Shown here one piece after another: positions 11,900 through 23,125 of a DNA stretch of 64,000 nucleotides. The position numbers and the translations under genes were made by a program. Positions within the stretch are counted from its first letter, which is position 1. The number at the start of each line of letters is the position of its first letter. Source of the DNA: Progne subis subis (lineage: Eukaryota; Chordata; Aves; Passeriformes; Hirundinidae); assembly GCA_022316685.1 (NCBI GenBank), contig JAKJHU010000762.1:59308-123307 (forward strand). The letters run 5' to 3'. The notes below the pieces were generated by a model. It was not told the origin of the DNA. It searched no databases and saw nothing but the letters and a program-made list of their open reading frames with translations.

Positions 11900-12590
11900 G
11901 GGCTGGGAGCAGCACTTGGAGCACGTACATGGAAGTACTGGGACCATACTGAGGGCTGTTGGGTGCTACTTGGAGACACTGGGAATGATGGGTGCATGCT
12001 GGGGGCAACTGGGAATGAGTGAGAACATGGTGGGAGCAACTGGAACCAGACTGGGGACTCCGGGGTGACTGGGAATGAGCTTGCTGGGGGACAACTTGGA
12101 GACACTGGGAATGACTGGTGCATGCTGGGGACAACTGAGATATACTGGGAATGTATGGAAAGATCCAGGAGGGGACAACACTGGGAACAACTGGGACCAT
12201 GTTGAGGGCAACTGGGAGCAATGAGGGGTGACTGTGTCTGTACTGGAGGTCACTGAGATTATACTGGCAGTGACTGGGACTATACCAGGGGCAACTGGGT
12301 GCAACTGGGATCACACAGGGTGGAACTGGGATGACACTAAAGGGGGACTGGGATCATACTGGGAATGACGAGGAGCATGCTGAGGGCACTTTGGACCATG
12401 ACGGGGGCAACTGGGATATACTGGGAGCAACTGGAACTGCGTTGAGGGTGACTTGGAGTGGCTGTGTGCAACTGGAATCATGCTGGGAGCAACTGGGAGG
12501 AAGTTGGGGTGACTGGAAGCATGCTGGGGGCAACTGGAATATACTGAGAGAGACTGGCAGTCACTGGGACCATCCTGGGAGTGACTGGAA
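11900..12590 (+). repeat. Minisatellite, ~25-30-bp units ('gcaactgggatcatactgg')
   Basis: More than twenty degenerate copies of a unit around 'caactgggaNcatactggg' run through this stretch. Open frames on either strand here are by-products of the repeat. It follows the MHC IIB remnant directly. Confidence 0.85.
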
Positions 12591-12599
12591 CCATGGCAA

Positions 12600-12835
12600 T
12601 GGCCTGGGCTGGGTGCTGTGGGGCCTCAGGGTGCACAGGGAGCTCTGTGACCCTGCGGGGCCTGCTGGAACCAAGGGGACATTGTGACACTCTGTGCCCG
12701 CCCTGCCTGTGGGGTGTTCCAGGAGCCCCGGGGTGCCCAGTGCAGCAGAGCAGAGCCCCTGCCTCAGGGGCTCTGTTTCCTCACAGCTGTAGCCAAGCAA
12801 AGATGGAAGTGGCCAATTAAAGAAACCCTCAAGTT
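12600..12835 (+). other. GC-rich 3'-UTR-like stretch with ATTAAA
   Basis: No open frame is convincing. ATTAAA at 12,816-12,821 follows a GC-rich stretch and may be the 3' end of the decayed class IIB gene upstream. That link is inference. Confidence 0.35.
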
Positions 12836-13424
12836 TCATGCAGTGGCTTTTGTTTATTCACTGGAAGTTTTCGATCAGAACTCTGTCCCTCTGGAAGGGA
12901 CACACACAAACCAAAGCCCCTTCTGACACCCCTCTCTGGCCCTCTCAGCACGGGGCAGCTGCTCTCAGCTCACAGCAGGGCTCCGTGCACTCCCACAAAC
13001 ACCACTCCTGGGGAACTGGCACCGCGCAGAAGCAGCCCCAGACCCCACAGCCCGGGAACGCTGCCCCTGACCAAAAACACCCACCCAACCTGACAGATCC
13101 ATCCATGGCCGGGAGGTTGCTGGAGCTTTTGACCTCCCTGGGGATGACCTGGCTGGAATGAAGGAAATCCAGGGCCTGCAGGCTCTGATAGAGGAAAAAG
13201 AAATACGAGGGTCAAAGTTAAAGACCTGAATTCATCCCACAAAGAAAGGAAATGGATCCCAAAGATTTCCTGTCTTAGGGAATGGTGACTATAACAGAAC
13301 ATGGTGCAGCCAAGAGGAAGACCTGCTGCTCCAACACCTTTAGAGTAGCATCTTTCTAAGTGAAGGCAGATTAGGGTTTTTTTTTGTTTTTGTTCTTAAC
13401 ACCTGTTTACCAGCATGTCCATGA
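12836..13424. other. No gene recognised
   Basis: Mixed-composition DNA without a domain, clear repeat or RNA gene that I can identify. Confidence 0.4.
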
Positions 13425-13595
13425 CATGGGAAGCACCAGAGAGATCCCTCACTGCCGGACTGACAGCTGCCATCTCTCCTTCAGCCACAACATCCTCTAA
13501 AGTGCTTCTGTCCACATATTCCATAACCAGCCACAGTTCCTCAAGGACAAGGTAGCTCAAAGAAGAGAAGAGTGGCATGGAGATCAATGTGCACA
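13425..13595 (-). pseudogene. PAK-type serine/threonine kinase fragment (PAK3-like)
   Basis: The minus strand reads SYLVLEELWLVMEYVDRSTLEDVV and then GEMAAVS. This matches the hinge and following helix of p21-activated kinases (S-Y-L-V-x-D/E-E-L-W-V-V-M-E-Y ... L-x-D-V-V ... I-A-A-V). Between DVV and the next conserved part, about five residues are missing. After AAVS the frame departs from the expected kinase sequence and reaches a stop near 13,398. Songbirds are known to carry many PAK3-like copies. Only part of one exon is visible, without the catalytic loop, so it cannot be an active kinase. Confidence 0.65.
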
Positions 13596-13904
13596 GCTAA
13601 ATCACCTCATGGAAAAGACTCCAGCTGAGTCTTGTTCCCAGGTTACTTGTCAATGCAAACAGAATCAAATGGAGAGACATTCCTTTGAGACCAAACAGTC
13701 CTTGGAATCTGCACAGTGTGAATGAGAAAGGCACATCCCTGAAAAAGGAGATGTCTTAGATGGCAAGCAAGGGAAAAGGCAGTTTAGCAACAGCAGAGAT
13801 AAATCCTGCAGCAGGACACAGCCCATCAGCTGATTCACCATCCTGACTCATCAATCCCACCAGGAACGCCAGGAACAACTTTCACAGTTATCCATGGGAG
13901 GGAG
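13596..13904. other. Intron-like or unique sequence upstream of the PAK-like fragment
   Basis: No coding similarity is visible on either strand. A pyrimidine-rich stretch before the PAK-like fragment on the minus strand could be a splice acceptor region. Confidence 0.35.
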
Positions 13905-14285
13905 TCAGGGACAGGCAAGGTAAGGCAAGGGAGGGGGAGGCAGTTCAAGGCACGGAAAAAGAGGGGCAGGCAGGGACAGGCAGAGAAGTCAAGGCAAGGG
14001 AGGGGGAGGCAAGGCAAGGCAAGGCAAGGCAAGGGAGGTGTGCACAAGGCACAACAAGGCAGGGTCATGCCAGGCAAGGCAAGGGAGAGGAAGGCAAGGC
14101 CAGGCCAGGTTTGGGTAGAGCAGGCAAGGAGAGGAAGGGGTAGGCAGGACAAGGAAGTCAGTGGGGGCAAAGAAAAGGAGCTTCTGCAAGGGAAGAGAAG
14201 GGAGAGGTAGGCAAGGCAGGGGAGAGGAAGGGATAGGCAAGGCAAGGGATGGGTCTGCAAGGCGAGGTAAGGGGGAGGTAGGCAG
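13905..14285 (+). repeat. GGCAA-type pentanucleotide repeat region
   Basis: Interrupted runs of 'aggca'/'ggcaa', with a pure stretch near 14,003-14,032, alternate with 'ggggag' tracts. The long open frame on the minus strand (LPCLPLPCLA-like) is a translation of the repeat. Confidence 0.85.
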
Positions 14286-16337
14286 TGAAGGGCAAGGATG
14301 ATACTGGGACCCCTCTGGGTTTGGCTCCTACAGAGCACACAGTGGGTCAGACACTGGGCTGAGGGAAGGGGTCCCATGTAAACCCAGCACAGGCATTTCT
14401 CTTTGGAGAGGGGATTCTGCAGGGAGAAAGAAGAAGAGGCTTTCCTGTCTCTCGAGATTGCCCCTCCTCCTTCAGCAGCCATACCCCAATCAATCCATAT
14501 GAAATTTCATATGATCACTTACACGCCAGGGAGCACAAGACACTCAAAACTGAACCCTGCCAGAGCCCAGCCCTTTCTAAGGGTGTGGGGGAATGGAATT
14601 TCAGTAGGAGTTGACCCAAAAGGATACTTTGCCACTTGTGGGTTTGTCACAGCCTTAGCAGTTGTGCAAGATCTTTGTCCCAACACTTGCTCACCTTTCA
14701 AATGCACACACGTGCCTGGGGGCAATTCAGGTTCACTGGAGTGGTGGCTGCTTCCCTTTGAAACGGGAGCTGTTGCCTTTTCCAGTGAACTTAACTCCCT
14801 TCTAACTATTAGAAAGTGGGTGAATAAAGGGAATTATCCTGGAGGAAGGGGACCAGAACCTGGGAAAAGGATGAGACACATCTGAATTACAAATGAAATC
14901 CATTTCATTTATTTATTTGGTACTAATCTATTATTACAAACAAAATCATGTTTCTGAGCTGAAGCTGCTCGCACCCTGGACAGATTTTTTCAGTTGCTGT
15001 GTTATTTAAAGGATGTCCACAGGCTGTGGAGCAGCCTGGCTCTCTGCCCCTCTGCCCACAGGGATGCAGCACTCCGAGCTCCCCCAGGAGCCACAAGAGG
15101 GCTGGCAGAAGGGCAGGCGTCCTCAGCAGTGACACCACCACTGCACTGTTCTCCCTGCTCTGCTCCTGCCCAGACTCGGGATGACCAAATCCGCCCAGGC
15201 TGCGCATTCCACAGCAGGGCCACCATTCCCCTCGGGAGCAGCCCACGCCCAGTTTGGCTCTGGAATGGGCTGATGAGTCCTGTCCCAGGAAGAGGCACCC
15301 AGGGCCGGGCTGCTGCCACTTCCTGCTCCAGGTGCCTCCTTCCAGCCGGGCTCTGGGGGTGCTGAGGCTGCTCTGGGCTCTGCCAGGGCTCTGCTGGGGC
15401 TCAGCTCTTGGCCACACTGAATCACACTGGGAAAGAACGGAAACTGGCAAGGGAGCTGAGGTTTAATGCATTTTTTTATTAAAAAAATCCAAACTAGCAC
15501 AACAAAAAACTGTCCTCAAGTGCCCCTCCTCTGTGCCAGCTCTTGATCTCCAGTTGCTCCTCACAGGCCAGGAGGTGCCGGCAAAGAGTCTGTGCAGGCA
15601 CCATGGACAAGTTTTAAATGCTAAGTTCAATTTATCTTCAACTTCAACTAGTTAGTTTGGGAGTAGAATTAACCTTTCCTCAATAAATAAACCCCTGACT
15701 GCCCATTTTTAAAACAGTCATATAGTGTGAATTTGCCTTACCTTGTACCTGTTATGTTTATCTGGAAAATGTTTTGAAGAGAAAAACACATTTAATGTTT
15801 TTATGTCTTTCAGTTTTCATAAGGAAATCTGTCTGGCTTTGTTAGTTCTGTTACTACAGGCTTCAGACCCAGTACTTGCTGTCTAGTTGAAGATGTGTTT
15901 CATGGCATAGAAGAATCTACCATAGAGAATGAAGGATAACAATTTGAAATTAATCTTATTTGGATTATTACTTGTGATCCTTATAAAAACCCTTTCCAAG
16001 GGTTGGGTTTTCAAGCTGGAGTATGAAGCACAGTGAGTTTCTGTGGATAATGCTGTAGCTCCATCTCACCAGATGCAGAAATGGACCAAAATCCAGTGTT
16101 TTGAGTGTGAATTTGGGGTCCTGGCTTTGCCCCAAAGGAGAGACAGGATGTTCCCTGCAATGTCTACATGGAGCAGACAGAACAGATGGGGAAGTGTTTG
16201 CAGGGCCCCTGGGAGGGAATATTGTGGTTCCTGTCAGCAGGATCCTTTTGAAGCTTCGGGCTGGGGTGGGCAGCAGATCCATCTGCAGCTTCCATGGGCT
16301 GCTCCAGCATCTGCTGCTGGGGACCCTGAGGGAAGAG
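14286..16337. other. No gene recognised
   Basis: Two kilobases of mixed sequence. A 160-codon frame at 14,403-14,885 and a 173-codon frame on the minus strand at 15,968-16,489 lack recognisable domains. Two AT-rich stretches (14,885-15,000; 15,600-15,990) look like ordinary intergenic DNA or 3' ends. Confidence 0.4.
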
Positions 16338-16383
16338 GCCACAGGAGGGATGGAAATGAGGCCACAGGAGGGATGGAAATGCT
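16338..16383 (+). repeat. Perfect 23-bp direct duplication
   Basis: A 23-base unit starting 'aggccacagg' occurs twice in immediate succession. It is a local slippage product. Confidence 0.8.
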
Positions 16384-17829
16384 GCATGGACAGCAGCAGC
16401 CAGGGCCAGGAATGAGCTTTGCCTACCTGGCTGATGAAATGAGACTCCTCCTTTAGTGCAAGAGGAGGCAAAGATAAAGTCAAGTTCAACAGTTCAAGGA
16501 GAAATGTAGAAAATCAGAAGCTTCTCAAAATGCCACACACATCATCTGTTAGTTCTTCAGTGTCAGTCCCTGTAAAAAGCCTTTGCAGTTTTCCTTTGGA
16601 TTTCAGGGCCCAGAGCTGGGCTTTAGAGTTCAACTGATTTTTTTTATTTTCCAGGTTTTTAAACAGAGCTTTGTATTGGGCAGCTCTTGTCATATTTTCT
16701 GCTCTCCTGATCTTGAAAAAGGTTCTGTGCTCCTGTGAGCCACATCTGGAGGGGTGGTTGGCAACCATGGAATCCTCTGGGAAAGCTCTTGATTGACTTC
16801 AGGGCCTGGCTGGAGAGCTCAGCCTGAGGAAAGAACTGTTCCAGATGCCTCTGTCCATGTGCAGCTCCTCACAGCTGAGTCCCTGAACACACAGGGTGGT
16901 TTATAGGGATTTATTTTCCCCTTCTGTTCTCTTGGAGGTGATTTTGCGATCCTTTAGAGGAACATCCGACCAGCCCCTGTCCCCATTCCATTTTATCCTC
17001 TCCACTTTGGAGCTGGTCTGCTGGGTATGACATGGAAATTGGTAGTGTCTCCCCGTTCTTCCCTCCAGCCCTCCATTGTAACCTGTATTAAACACTGCAA
17101 AAGGCCTCATTCATCTGGTGGGGAAGATGTTTGGTGGAGAAAGTTAATAGGATTTGTTTTCATGAACCTTGTGATAGTAAAGAAAAATGAGGTTTGTCAT
17201 TTTGGTGTGGTGCTGGGTGTTGGGATTTGGCAGTTTATTTCTTGTTCTTGTTCTTTATTAGTATTACTTTTCATTGGCAAGACTTTGAAATCTTAGACAA
17301 TGGATGGATTTCACTCACTGGAAAATTCCCTTGCTTTTCCCACCAGGATTAAACTGTGAAGTTGACTCCAAGTTGCCAGTGGATGCTAAAGATGGAAAAT
17401 CTTTAGATTTTCCAAATGATGGGTTTGGTGTGGTTTGGAGCTGGGGAAAGGTCTCATCCCCTCCCGGAGGTGCCCCAAGCCCTCTCTGCTGCCACGTCTG
17501 CACTCGTGGCCCCTCACGGCTGCCCTGCGCTGGGGACATGGTGGGACCCAACTCCTGCCAGGGCTGAGGCTCCTCATGGCCCCTCACAGCCCTTCATGGC
17601 CACATAGAACCTCTGCTGGCCCCTCATGGCCCCTCACAGCCATCATGGCTCTTCATTTTCCCTCATGGTCTCGCACAGCCCCTCACATCCCCTCACAGCC
17701 GCAGGCATGGGCTCCTCCCAAAGGAGAAGGGGTCGGGCCCTGCTTGTTCTCCTTTCATTTCGGTCCCTTCACAGCCATGAGTAAAGAAAGGCTGAAATGG
17801 AGCCCTTCCCCAGCATTTCCCTCGGGGTT
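16384..17829. other. No gene recognised; short CCCCTCA repeat near 17,500-17,700
   Basis: An 84-codon minus-strand frame at 16,514-16,768 is rich in Lys, Asn and Glu and could be a decayed exon, but I cannot name a family. At about 17,505-17,700 the motif 'cccctcacagcc'/'cccctcatgg' recurs irregularly. Confidence 0.35.
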
Positions 17830-18060
17830 CATTGCGGCTGAAGCTGTGTGCTGGCGCTGGCCCCAGCGCGAACATCCCTGCAGCCGCCCCAGGCCTTTGC
17901 TGTCCCCCCGTGTCCATTCCCTGTGCCCGAGTCCCGCCCGGCTCTGGCAGCAGCAGGAGCCGCAGCGCAGCGGGCGCCGGCCCGGCCCAGCCGGGGCTCC
18001 CGGGCAGGAGCAGCAGCAGCGCCGGCCCCTTCCCACCTGCTCCTGCCTCGGCTTCCAAGG
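17830..18060. promoter_or_regulatory. CpG-rich patch, possible promoter or first exon
   Basis: About 230 bases carry roughly twenty CpG dinucleotides, far more than the neighbouring sequence, with CCGGCCCGG-like clusters around 17,970-18,000. Such islands often mark promoters. No gene starts can be recognised on either side, so the role is open. Confidence 0.4.
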
Positions 18061-19829
18061 GCTTTTTCCAGCTGAATGCTGGAGTAGAGCAACAATCACC
18101 CACTAACAGCCCTGATTCCTCAGGGCCCGCCTGTGCTGCCCTGACCCAGCTTCCAGAGAAAGAAAGGATCGGGTTCCAGCGCTGTTTTCAGCACTGTTTT
18201 ATTCACCCTGAGGTGACAGCAGGAGGCTGCTGCTGCCTTTGCCTTGGGAACTGTAGATCCTGGCTGTTCTTGTCCCTCCTCCGGTTGCCACTTGAATTTT
18301 ATCTGTAAAACTGCAATTGCCTTTTTGATCAGTGCCACCCAGAGTGCTTTTTTAGACGGGAAACTGGCCTCATGAATAGCAGATCTCCAAATGTTCACAA
18401 GTCCCTGAGCACAAGCTAAGGAGAATTAAAACCACACAGGCAACATCTGCAGGCCTCAAACACAGCCCTATGGCTGGTGCTTCAGAAATAGAATCAACTG
18501 ACAGAGGCCATCACAGAAATTGCCTCTAGACTGACAAATAAAATGAAAAACACCCACCAGGAGAAAGAGAAAGCAGAACTTCTCAACCCACTTCATTGTT
18601 TCCTCTGAGCAGCAGCAGAAAGTGGAGATGCCCAGAGGTATTTCCAGATGCTGCTGATCCCAGTTGGAGCCCAGCCTGCTGCCCAGTCCCAGCAGAACCT
18701 GAGCCCAGCCCCGGGAGCTCCTGCAGTGTCGGGAGCTCAGCACATGTGGGGCCAGGCCCAGAGCCCCGGGCACGGCCGCCGATTGTGGGGCAGCGACACA
18801 GGCGGAACGTCCTGTGGCCCAAACCTCCTGCTCCTGACACACAGCGCCCATCATTCTCCTCCTGCTCTCCCAGCATGAAACAAATTCCAGCTCAGAGGAG
18901 GCTTCCCAAGAGAGGGGTCTGGCTCCTGTCTTAGCCTGAGTGTCTCTGCAGAGGAACAAGGCATCTCTCAGGCAGTTCCACAAGCTCAGGCTTCTCATTT
19001 CGTGAGGTATCTGGAATGAAACTGGCCTTTTGCAGAAAGACAAAAGCAGAGGGAATGGACTAGAAATTATTAGAAAAAAATGACCCTTCTTACAGACCAA
19101 GTTCACCAAGTCATTCCCTGCATCTCACCTTTTCAGATCTTTTCAGTCATCTCCTCAGAGAGGTTCACCTTGTTCTGGTGCTTATCATGAACTGATTTTA
19201 CTCTTGATTTATATCAATGCAAGAGATGTAGAATCATCTAAACTGAACACAGAAACAAACTTCTTTTGTCAGCCCATTTTCATTCTCTAGATCACTTTCC
19301 AGGCAACCATGGAGATGTTGGAATGATTTTCACAGAACTCTCCACTCCAGGCTGCAGTCTCTGGAGATTCTTTCTCTGCATTCAGCCAGGCTTGTATTCC
19401 CTAACAATTCCTGGAAGCCCGTCATATTTTCTTAGGGTAGAACAGTAACAATGAAAACCATAGCACAACTCCCCAGTCCACCAGGAAAAGAAAGAACAAG
19501 TTGTAAAGTTCTCCAAACATTTGTCCTGCTTTGCTGCAAGAGTCGTGTTGTACACAGCCCCGAGGCACCCGTGAGGGACAGGCCCTGCTGTGCCAGGCCT
19601 GGGCTCAGGGCTTGGCCTTTCTGCTTCCTCCAGCCAAGCCAGGCCTTGCTGAGCCCTGCAGTTCCTGCTGCTGTGCCCCAAGCTCGCTCGGCCAGTGTTG
19701 GAAAGGGACTTGAGGTACCTCAATCCCCTCGGGTGGCGCATGGGAGAAAACAACAAACTTCTCAGGAGAGTGGAGAACAAACTTTATACTTGCAAACTTC
19801 AGAAAATGAATACTTGGGAAATCTTAAAG
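18061..19829. other. No gene recognised
   Basis: A 213-codon minus-strand frame at 18,468-19,109 and a 181-codon plus frame at 19,451-19,996 have no recognisable domain. I see no RNA gene or clear transposon here. Confidence 0.35.
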
Positions 19830-20150
19830 CAACCTGGAATTACAGTAAATCACTTCACAAAGCACAGACTGAGCAAACTCTAAGCAGTCCAACTTCCAGT
19901 TCTCCAGATTTTGAGAAGAGGAAGGCAGGAAAAGAGATAGGGGGAGAGAGAATTCCACAGTCGCCCTTGGATCCAGCACCATCTCAGCTGCTGTGAGCTC
20001 CGGGGCTGTGAGACATGTCAGTGTCACAGCCGTGTCACAGCCTCCTCTGCTTAGGTCCCTCTCACGGGTGGGGTTTTTGGGGTGCTAGGGGCTTGGCAGC
20101 CACTTTGGGGGTGCACCAAAGGCTGCAGTGGCTGGGGCTGGGACAGAGGA
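19830..20150 (+). repeat. Third copy of a duplicon segment (2,870-3,170 family)
   Basis: From 'aacctggaatta' to 'ggctgcagtggctgg' this matches 2,870-3,170 and 33,895-34,200 in the same orientation, more diverged than those two are from each other. Confidence 0.75.
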
Positions 20151-20439
20151 GACTGGGTTTACTTCTCAGAGGAGGGGAATTCAGAGCCCTTTTGTCCCCT
20201 GTGGGCTGAGGGTCTGCATTTCCAATGGCCCTGCAACTGCCAAAGGGGCCTTTTTTGCTCACCTGAGAACAGTTCTGCTGAAAGCTTGTCATAAACCTGC
20301 TTTTCCTGCAAAGGTTCCCAATGAATCCCCATTTTTTTACAGTGCTCTCTCTTCTGTGTGTGCAGGTGTGAGAACTGAAGGGTGGAACAGCTCTGCTGGG
20401 GGGGAAGTTCTCTTTTTCTTGTTTGTTTTCCTTTCCTTT

Positions 20440-20441
<2 letters not shown>

Positions 20442-20488
<47 letters not shown>
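20442..20488 (+). repeat. T47 homopolymer in a T/G-rich tract
   Basis: Forty-seven consecutive T residues are followed to 20,672 by T/G-only-like sequence. The paralogous site near 23,380-23,490 is T-rich but has no long run, so the run expanded in this copy. The open frames rich in Phe come from this tract. Confidence 0.9.
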
Positions 20489-20776
20489 CTTTGTGGTTGT
20501 TTTGTTTTGTTTTGTTTTTTGGGGTTTTTTTGTATCTGTGGTTGTTTTTTTGGGAGGCTTTTGGGGTGTTTTTTTTTGGGGGGGGAGGGGCTGGGAGGTT
20601 TTTGTTTTCATATGGGTTTTTCTTGTTGGCTGGTCTTTTGGGGCTTTTTGGGTTTGGTTTTTTTTTTTTTAATTAACTCGCCCTGACAGCTATGGGCAGA
20701 GCTCTGTAACTCCATCTGACACTTGCCTGTAACACTGTGGAGGTGGCCAGGGGGACCTTCCCCGAGGTGTGCACAG

Positions 20777-21385
20777 TGTTATAAATAAATTCTATTCAAA
20801 TAATCTATGTTTTAGTTACTTAATTGTTAAGTAATTCCATTAAGATTGTTAATGCTACTTCTGTATAAAGAATTTGCCTTATTCCTGTTTTAATACTGAT
20901 TTATCACCTTATTTACTTGTTTGTTAATTAAGAATTCACCTTATTACCTGTATCTCTGCTCCCATTCGCCAGATAGCATCTGAATATGCAAATAAAAAGA
21001 ACACTGGAATTCGGGGAACAACCCAAGAACAAGAGACTCTAAAAAGCAGGGAACCAAAGTAAAATCCAGGACTGTAGTCGCATTTTAGACAAGTGCAAGA
21101 GGTACGGGGGTCTGCCGAAGCAGATCATTTAGTCGCCGTGACCTGAGAAGGAGTCCCCCATCACTGGATGACCCCTGATCAGCGACGCGAAATGGACTCC
21201 CCGGCAAGGGAAAAAGCCCGTGAGGGGGGTGGGAGTCCCCAGCTTTGCTGTGAAGCGAAGCTGTGTGTACCTCCTCCTCCACGTTGCCAAGGGAGCAAGC
21301 AAGCTCTCCCCCAAGGTCAAGCTTGATAATAAAGAAACATACAAAACCAGCAAATCTCTAACTCTCTCTTATTTTTTCCAGAACA
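20777..21385 (+). mobile_element. Solo LTR, 609 bp, with 5-bp target-site duplication
   Basis: The element begins TGTTATAAAT and ends CCAGAACA, so it has TGTT...AACA inverted ends. It is flanked by CACAG at 20,772-20,776 and at 21,386-21,390. The paralogous sequence has a single CACAG at 23,585-23,589 with no insertion. AATAAA at 21,328-21,333 and an A/T-rich box near 20,990-20,998 fit LTR polyadenylation and promoter sites. A 5-bp duplication suits ERVL-like or some ERV1-like elements; the family is not certain. Confidence 0.92.
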
Positions 21386-21619
21386 CACAGGAATGCATAT
21401 CAGCCCAGGCCGGGGGTGCTCAGTGCCCAGTCAGTTTTGCTGTCTGGCTGTGGCTCTGGATGCTTCCCTTGGAGCGTCTCCAGGCAGGGAACGTTGGAGC
21501 TGTCCCCACCGTGGTGTCACAGAGAGGGGAAGGCTGGGGCTGTGCCGCTCCTGCCCCGGCTCCAAGAGCTCTGCCAGCGCCTGGAGGAGACACAAAGGCT
21601 GAGCCCAAGGGAGAGAACT

Positions 21620-21930
21620 GCAGAAGGGGCTGAGCTGGGAGGGAGGCAGCGGGATCATGGAGTCCAGGCCCTGGCCCTGCACAGCCTGGGCATTCCCGGG
21701 AACTGTGTCCAAAGGCTCCTGGAGCTGCGGCAGCCTCGCAGCTGTGACCATTCCCTGGGGAGCCTGGTGAGTGGTCAAGCCCCCTGTAGGGGAAGAAGCT
21801 TTTGCTGGTCTCCAGCCCGCAGCTGGCCTGGCCCAGCCCCAGCCGTTCCCTGGGCTGCATTCCCTGCTGGCCCCGGGGCAGAAGTCTCAGCTGCCCCTGC
21901 TGCTGTCCCTGGGCAGGAGGCGCAGCCCCC
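21620..21930 (-). mobile_element. CR1 LINE 3' end, minus strand
   Basis: On the minus strand this aligns with the CR1 end at 48,905-49,245: the 'aggctccc' region, the '...ctccaggagcc...' part and 'tggactc..gatcc' before the terminal 'ctccctcccagctcag'. It has a paralogue at 23,832-24,085. Confidence 0.7.
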
Positions 21931-22304
21931 GGGGAGCTCTGAGCTCCGTCTGCTGCTGGGCTGCGGCCGAAGCGAGCCAGTGCCGGCAGAGCTCTGGGGA
22001 AAGGTCCCGGCCCTGGCTTGGGGCTGGGCCAGTGGCCCAGGGAGCAAATCAACTTGCAGCTGCTGCCCCAGAGCAGGGAAGAGCAGGAATTGCTGGCTGG
22101 GAGAGACTCTTGCCAAGGGCCTGCAGCTCCAGGACACAGGCCATGGCTGGACACTGCTTGGGGCCAGGGTGAGCTGGGATGTGGGGATGGACTTGTTCCC
22201 TGGGAGGGCGGTGGGGCCCTGGCACAGAGTGGGCAGAAGAGCTGTGGCTGCCCTGGAATGGCTGTAAGTGTGCAAGGGCTGGTTGGAGGGGACTTCCTGC
22301 CCAG
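21931..22304. other. GC-rich stretch without a gene
   Basis: Open frames overlap on both strands, a sign of GC-rich non-coding DNA. No domain is visible. Confidence 0.4.
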
Positions 22305-22425
22305 AAGTGGGATGGGATGGGTTCCATGGGATGGGATGGGGTGGGATGGGGCAGTGTAATATTGGAATTGCAGTGTGAGGGGTTTTGTGACGGTAGGGAG
22401 GGGTAGGGAGGGGTAGGGAATGCAC
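22305..22425 (+). repeat. G-rich short repeats (GGGAT and GGGTAGGGA types)
   Basis: Tandem 'gggat' and later 'ggggtaggga' runs give several closely spaced G3-G4 tracts, which could form G-quadruplexes on the plus strand. Confidence 0.7.
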
Positions 22426-22624
22426 TGGGGGGATGGGGTGGTTTGGGCTGTTGGAGCAGTGGGCAGGAAAGCAAGAGGCAGTTTTGGGTGTGTGCTGGTG
22501 CTTGTAGCAATTCTGTAGCAGGGCTGAGGTGGAAAGGCAGTGACTTTGGGAGGGTAATGGCAGCTGGTTCCAAGAAAGAAGGAAAAAAGAAAGAAGGAAA
22601 GATAGATCAGTTTTTTTCAGCATC

Positions 22625-22860
22625 TGGAGCCTGAAATCTGGTGTTTCCTGGCACAGCCGGAGCCCAGATTCAGAAATTGCCTGGTGCTGGAACAGCCCAA
22701 GTGCAGCAATTTACTGGCACAAAAAGCCAATCTGCGGCAATTTACCAGTGCTGGCATTGGAACTGCCCAGATCTGGTCCATTGGTGGTGCCAGGACTCCA
22801 GATGCAGTTGTTTGCCATCACCCAGATCCAGCAATTTCCTGCTGCTGGGGCACACAAGGT
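22625..22860 (+). repeat. Degenerate ~44-bp minisatellite ('cagcaatttaccagtgctgg')
   Basis: Five or so imperfect copies of a unit with 'ccagatccagcaatttcctg' character follow each other. No similar array was seen elsewhere in the window. Confidence 0.55.
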
Positions 22861-23125
22861 GTCTGGCTGGGCAGGAAAGCTGAGCCTGAGCCAGGAGCTT
22901 TCCTTGGCTGCAGCAGAGGCTGGGTGTGCAAAGGCCTTCCCAGAGCTGTGCCCGTGGCCAGGAGGGATTGTGCCACAGGAGCTGAGCCTGAATTTCCTCT
23001 TGCAGGCAGCTTTAGAGCACAGAACATGGACAAGGCAGAGCTGTCTGTCAGCTTTCTACAGTCCTCCAGAGGAATGCTGTGTGGAAAGCAGCCTGGGAGC
23101 AGGCTTGATGTGCCAGGGGTGGGCA
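22861..23125. other. No gene recognised
   Basis: Mixed sequence linking the minisatellite to duplication copy 2. It has no domain or clear repeat. Confidence 0.35.

Larger units (their letters stand above)
20185..21770 (+). repeat. Local tandem duplication, copy 1 (LTR-bearing)
   Basis: The parts on either side of the solo LTR (20,185-20,776 and 21,386-21,770) match 23,126-23,985 in order and orientation. The duplication period is about 2.9 kb before counting the LTR. The matching sequence is non-coding and ends in a minus-strand CR1. Confidence 0.8.

Noticed and set aside
11814..12314. Minus-strand frames with repeated PVAPS-like units, like a repeat protein
   Set aside because: Translation of the ~25-30-bp minisatellite. 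Frames are open on both strands and units vary in length by non-multiples of three.
13905..14285. Possible triplex-forming purine tract
   Set aside because: The C in each GGCAA unit interrupts the purine run, so no long pure purine strand exists.
13835..14482. 215-codon minus-strand frame rich in LPCLPLP
   Set aside because: Translation of a GGCAA-type simple repeat.
17505..17700. Regularly recurring 'cccctcacagcc', considered as a CRISPR-like or regulated repeat
   Set aside because: Spacing and sequence are irregular with no constant repeat and unique spacers. It is ordinary low-complexity DNA in a vertebrate genome.
20128..20676. Phe-rich frame resembling a membrane protein
   Set aside because: Produced by the T47 run and T/G-rich tract.
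21416..22267. 283-codon plus-strand frame, with a 282-codon frame on the other strand at 21,775-22,623
   Set aside because: It runs through a minus-strand CR1 end and GC-rich DNA; both strands are open, and no domain is visible.
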